Source: JAGIBJ01 sp032119795
GTDB taxonomy: Bacteria; Actinomycetota; Thermoleophilia; Solirubrobacterales; Solirubrobacteraceae
Length of the DNA stretch: 64,000 nucleotides
Direction of reading: 5' to 3'
NCBI GenBank assembly: GCA_032119795.1
Contig: JAUMFO010000038.1
Location: forward strand, 1 to 64,000
A model generated the notes under the pieces. That model did not search any database, was not told the DNA's origin, and saw only the letters and a program-made list of their open reading frames with translations. Each line of letters opens with the position of its first letter. The stretch's first letter is position 1. The translations under genes were made by a program, and so were the position numbers. Of the stretch, positions 63,419 to 64,000 are shown piece after piece.

Positions 63419-64000
63419 CAGGCGTCAGCCGGGCGCACGAGCAGCGTTTGCGCGCTGCGGCCGCAGGCTCCGTCGGCGTCACCGACGGCGGCCGACGCGA
63501 GCCCGGCTCCGCCCTCCGCGATCCGGGTGACGGCGTCGAGCAAGATCCACTCGCCGCGCGGTTCCCGGCTCACGTGCACGGTGAGATCGGTGTTGATGAA
63601 CAGCCACTCGTCCCACGCCAGGTTGGCGCTGATGCCGCTGCAGGAATCGACGACGCACATCAGTCGTTGCAGGCCCGTCATCGGCTCGCCCTCGATCAGT
63701 GGGAGGCGCGGCCGGGCCCAGACCGTGGCCGGCCCCGGCTCCCGCCAGTCGCCGGCGGCGGCACGCCATTCGACCGACTTCAGGTAGCCGGTGTGCGCGA
63801 TCGCCGGTGGCGCGAGCGATTCGGAGTCGGGGAGCGGGGGAGGCGTCGGCTCGGCTGGCCCTGCCGTGATGGGAGATGCGGCGACCTGCCAGGCCGTGGC
63901 CCGTAGGACCGTCTTGTGGCCCGCGACGAGTTCGGCGCTGAGCAGTTGCACGCTGCGTCCGGGGCGCTCGACGGTGGCACGCACCTCGAGTTCGCCGACC
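63418..64000 (-). CDS. Acyl-CoA thioesterase-like hot-dog protein, 5' end missing
   Basis: At least 194 residues; the frame is open past the right edge, so the start is outside. The sequence RPGRSVQLLSAELVAGHKTV, then WLFINTDLTVHVSREPRGEWILLDA and ARTxI-like TRIAEGGAGLASAAVGDADG with GRSAQTLLVR matches the double hot-dog TesB-like thioesterases that hydrolyse acyl-CoAs. The second half with Asp-x-x-Thr/Gln catalytic style is present. It heads an operon with the DUF1275 gene. Confidence 0.82.
   Translation of the reverse strand, partial: VGELEVRATVERPGRSVQLLSAELVAGHKTVLRATAWQVAASPITAGPAEPTPPPLPDSESLAPPAIAHTGYLKSVEWRAAAGDWREPGPATVWARPRLPLIEGEPMTGLQRLMCVVDSCSGISANLAWDEWLFINTDLTVHVSREPRGEWILLDAVTRIAEGGAGLASAAVGDADGACGRSAQTLLVRPADA

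Overview
The window is high-GC, densely coded bacterial chromosome with many GTG starts, short or overlapping gene junctions and SOS boxes of the actinobacterial GAAC-N4-GTTC type. ImuB/DnaE2 translesion genes, MMPL, cutinase, ECF sigma and LysM-transglycosylase genes all fit Actinomycetota. The gene mix suggests the Solirubrobacterales/Thermoleophilia, but that placement is inference. No rRNA, tRNA, CRISPR array, integrase or transposase was seen.

Layout. 1-5.5 kb: end of an EEP-family gene, a LysR regulator divergent from an EamA transporter, SOS-controlled imuB-like gene, a DUF6504-like small gene and a large prepilin-like protein. 5.5-11.5 kb: TetR regulator divergent from a DrrAB-type ABC exporter, secreted proteins, a membrane GAF-GGDEF diguanylate cyclase. 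11.7-18.2 kb: SOS-controlled dnaE2, membrane cytochrome c, an odd intergenic stretch, a basic tail-anchored protein, glnA. 18.2-18.8 kb: two palindromic repeats. 18.8-32.2 kb: MMPL transporter, LysR/YCII pair, thioredoxin-domain protein, SMR-TetR operon, RidA, cutinase, PucR, class I glutamine-amidotransferase-like hydrolase, and an acyl-CoA synthetase operon divergent from an acyl-CoA dehydrogenase.

33.6-39.9 kb is one leftward operon: a GntR regulator, a complete BMP/Nup-type ABC importer (ATPase, two permeases, lipoprotein) and a cysteine hydrolase resembling biuret amidohydrolase. It looks like uptake and hydrolysis of a nitrogen-rich compound. 40-54 kb holds housekeeping and stress genes (DUF1697, SDR, PhzF, SCP2, cupin, LysM-SLT, VOC plus ECF sigma, a trimmed nucleotidyltransferase-like pair, HpcH/HpaI lyase, MDR reductase, AlkD-like glycosylase, MsrB, aminotransferase, methyltransferase, RTX-like secreted protein). 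54.4-55.4 kb is a DNA-damage locus: an undescribed SOS-controlled gene divergent from an alkyltransferase-like gene, with a 63-bp tandem duplication between them. 55.5-64 kb: second HpcH/HpaI lyase, TAP-like hydrolase, PolX, a lower-GC HEPN plus P-loop ATPase pair, DUF1275 protein and a truncated thioesterase.

DNA repair is a recurring theme: ImuB, DnaE2, the new SOS gene, ATL, AlkD and PolX. The three perfect or near-perfect SOS boxes sit 2-5 bases from the likely start codons, suggesting leaderless or nearly leaderless transcripts. The best candidate for an undescribed system is the HEPN/ATPase module at 60.4-62.6 kb.
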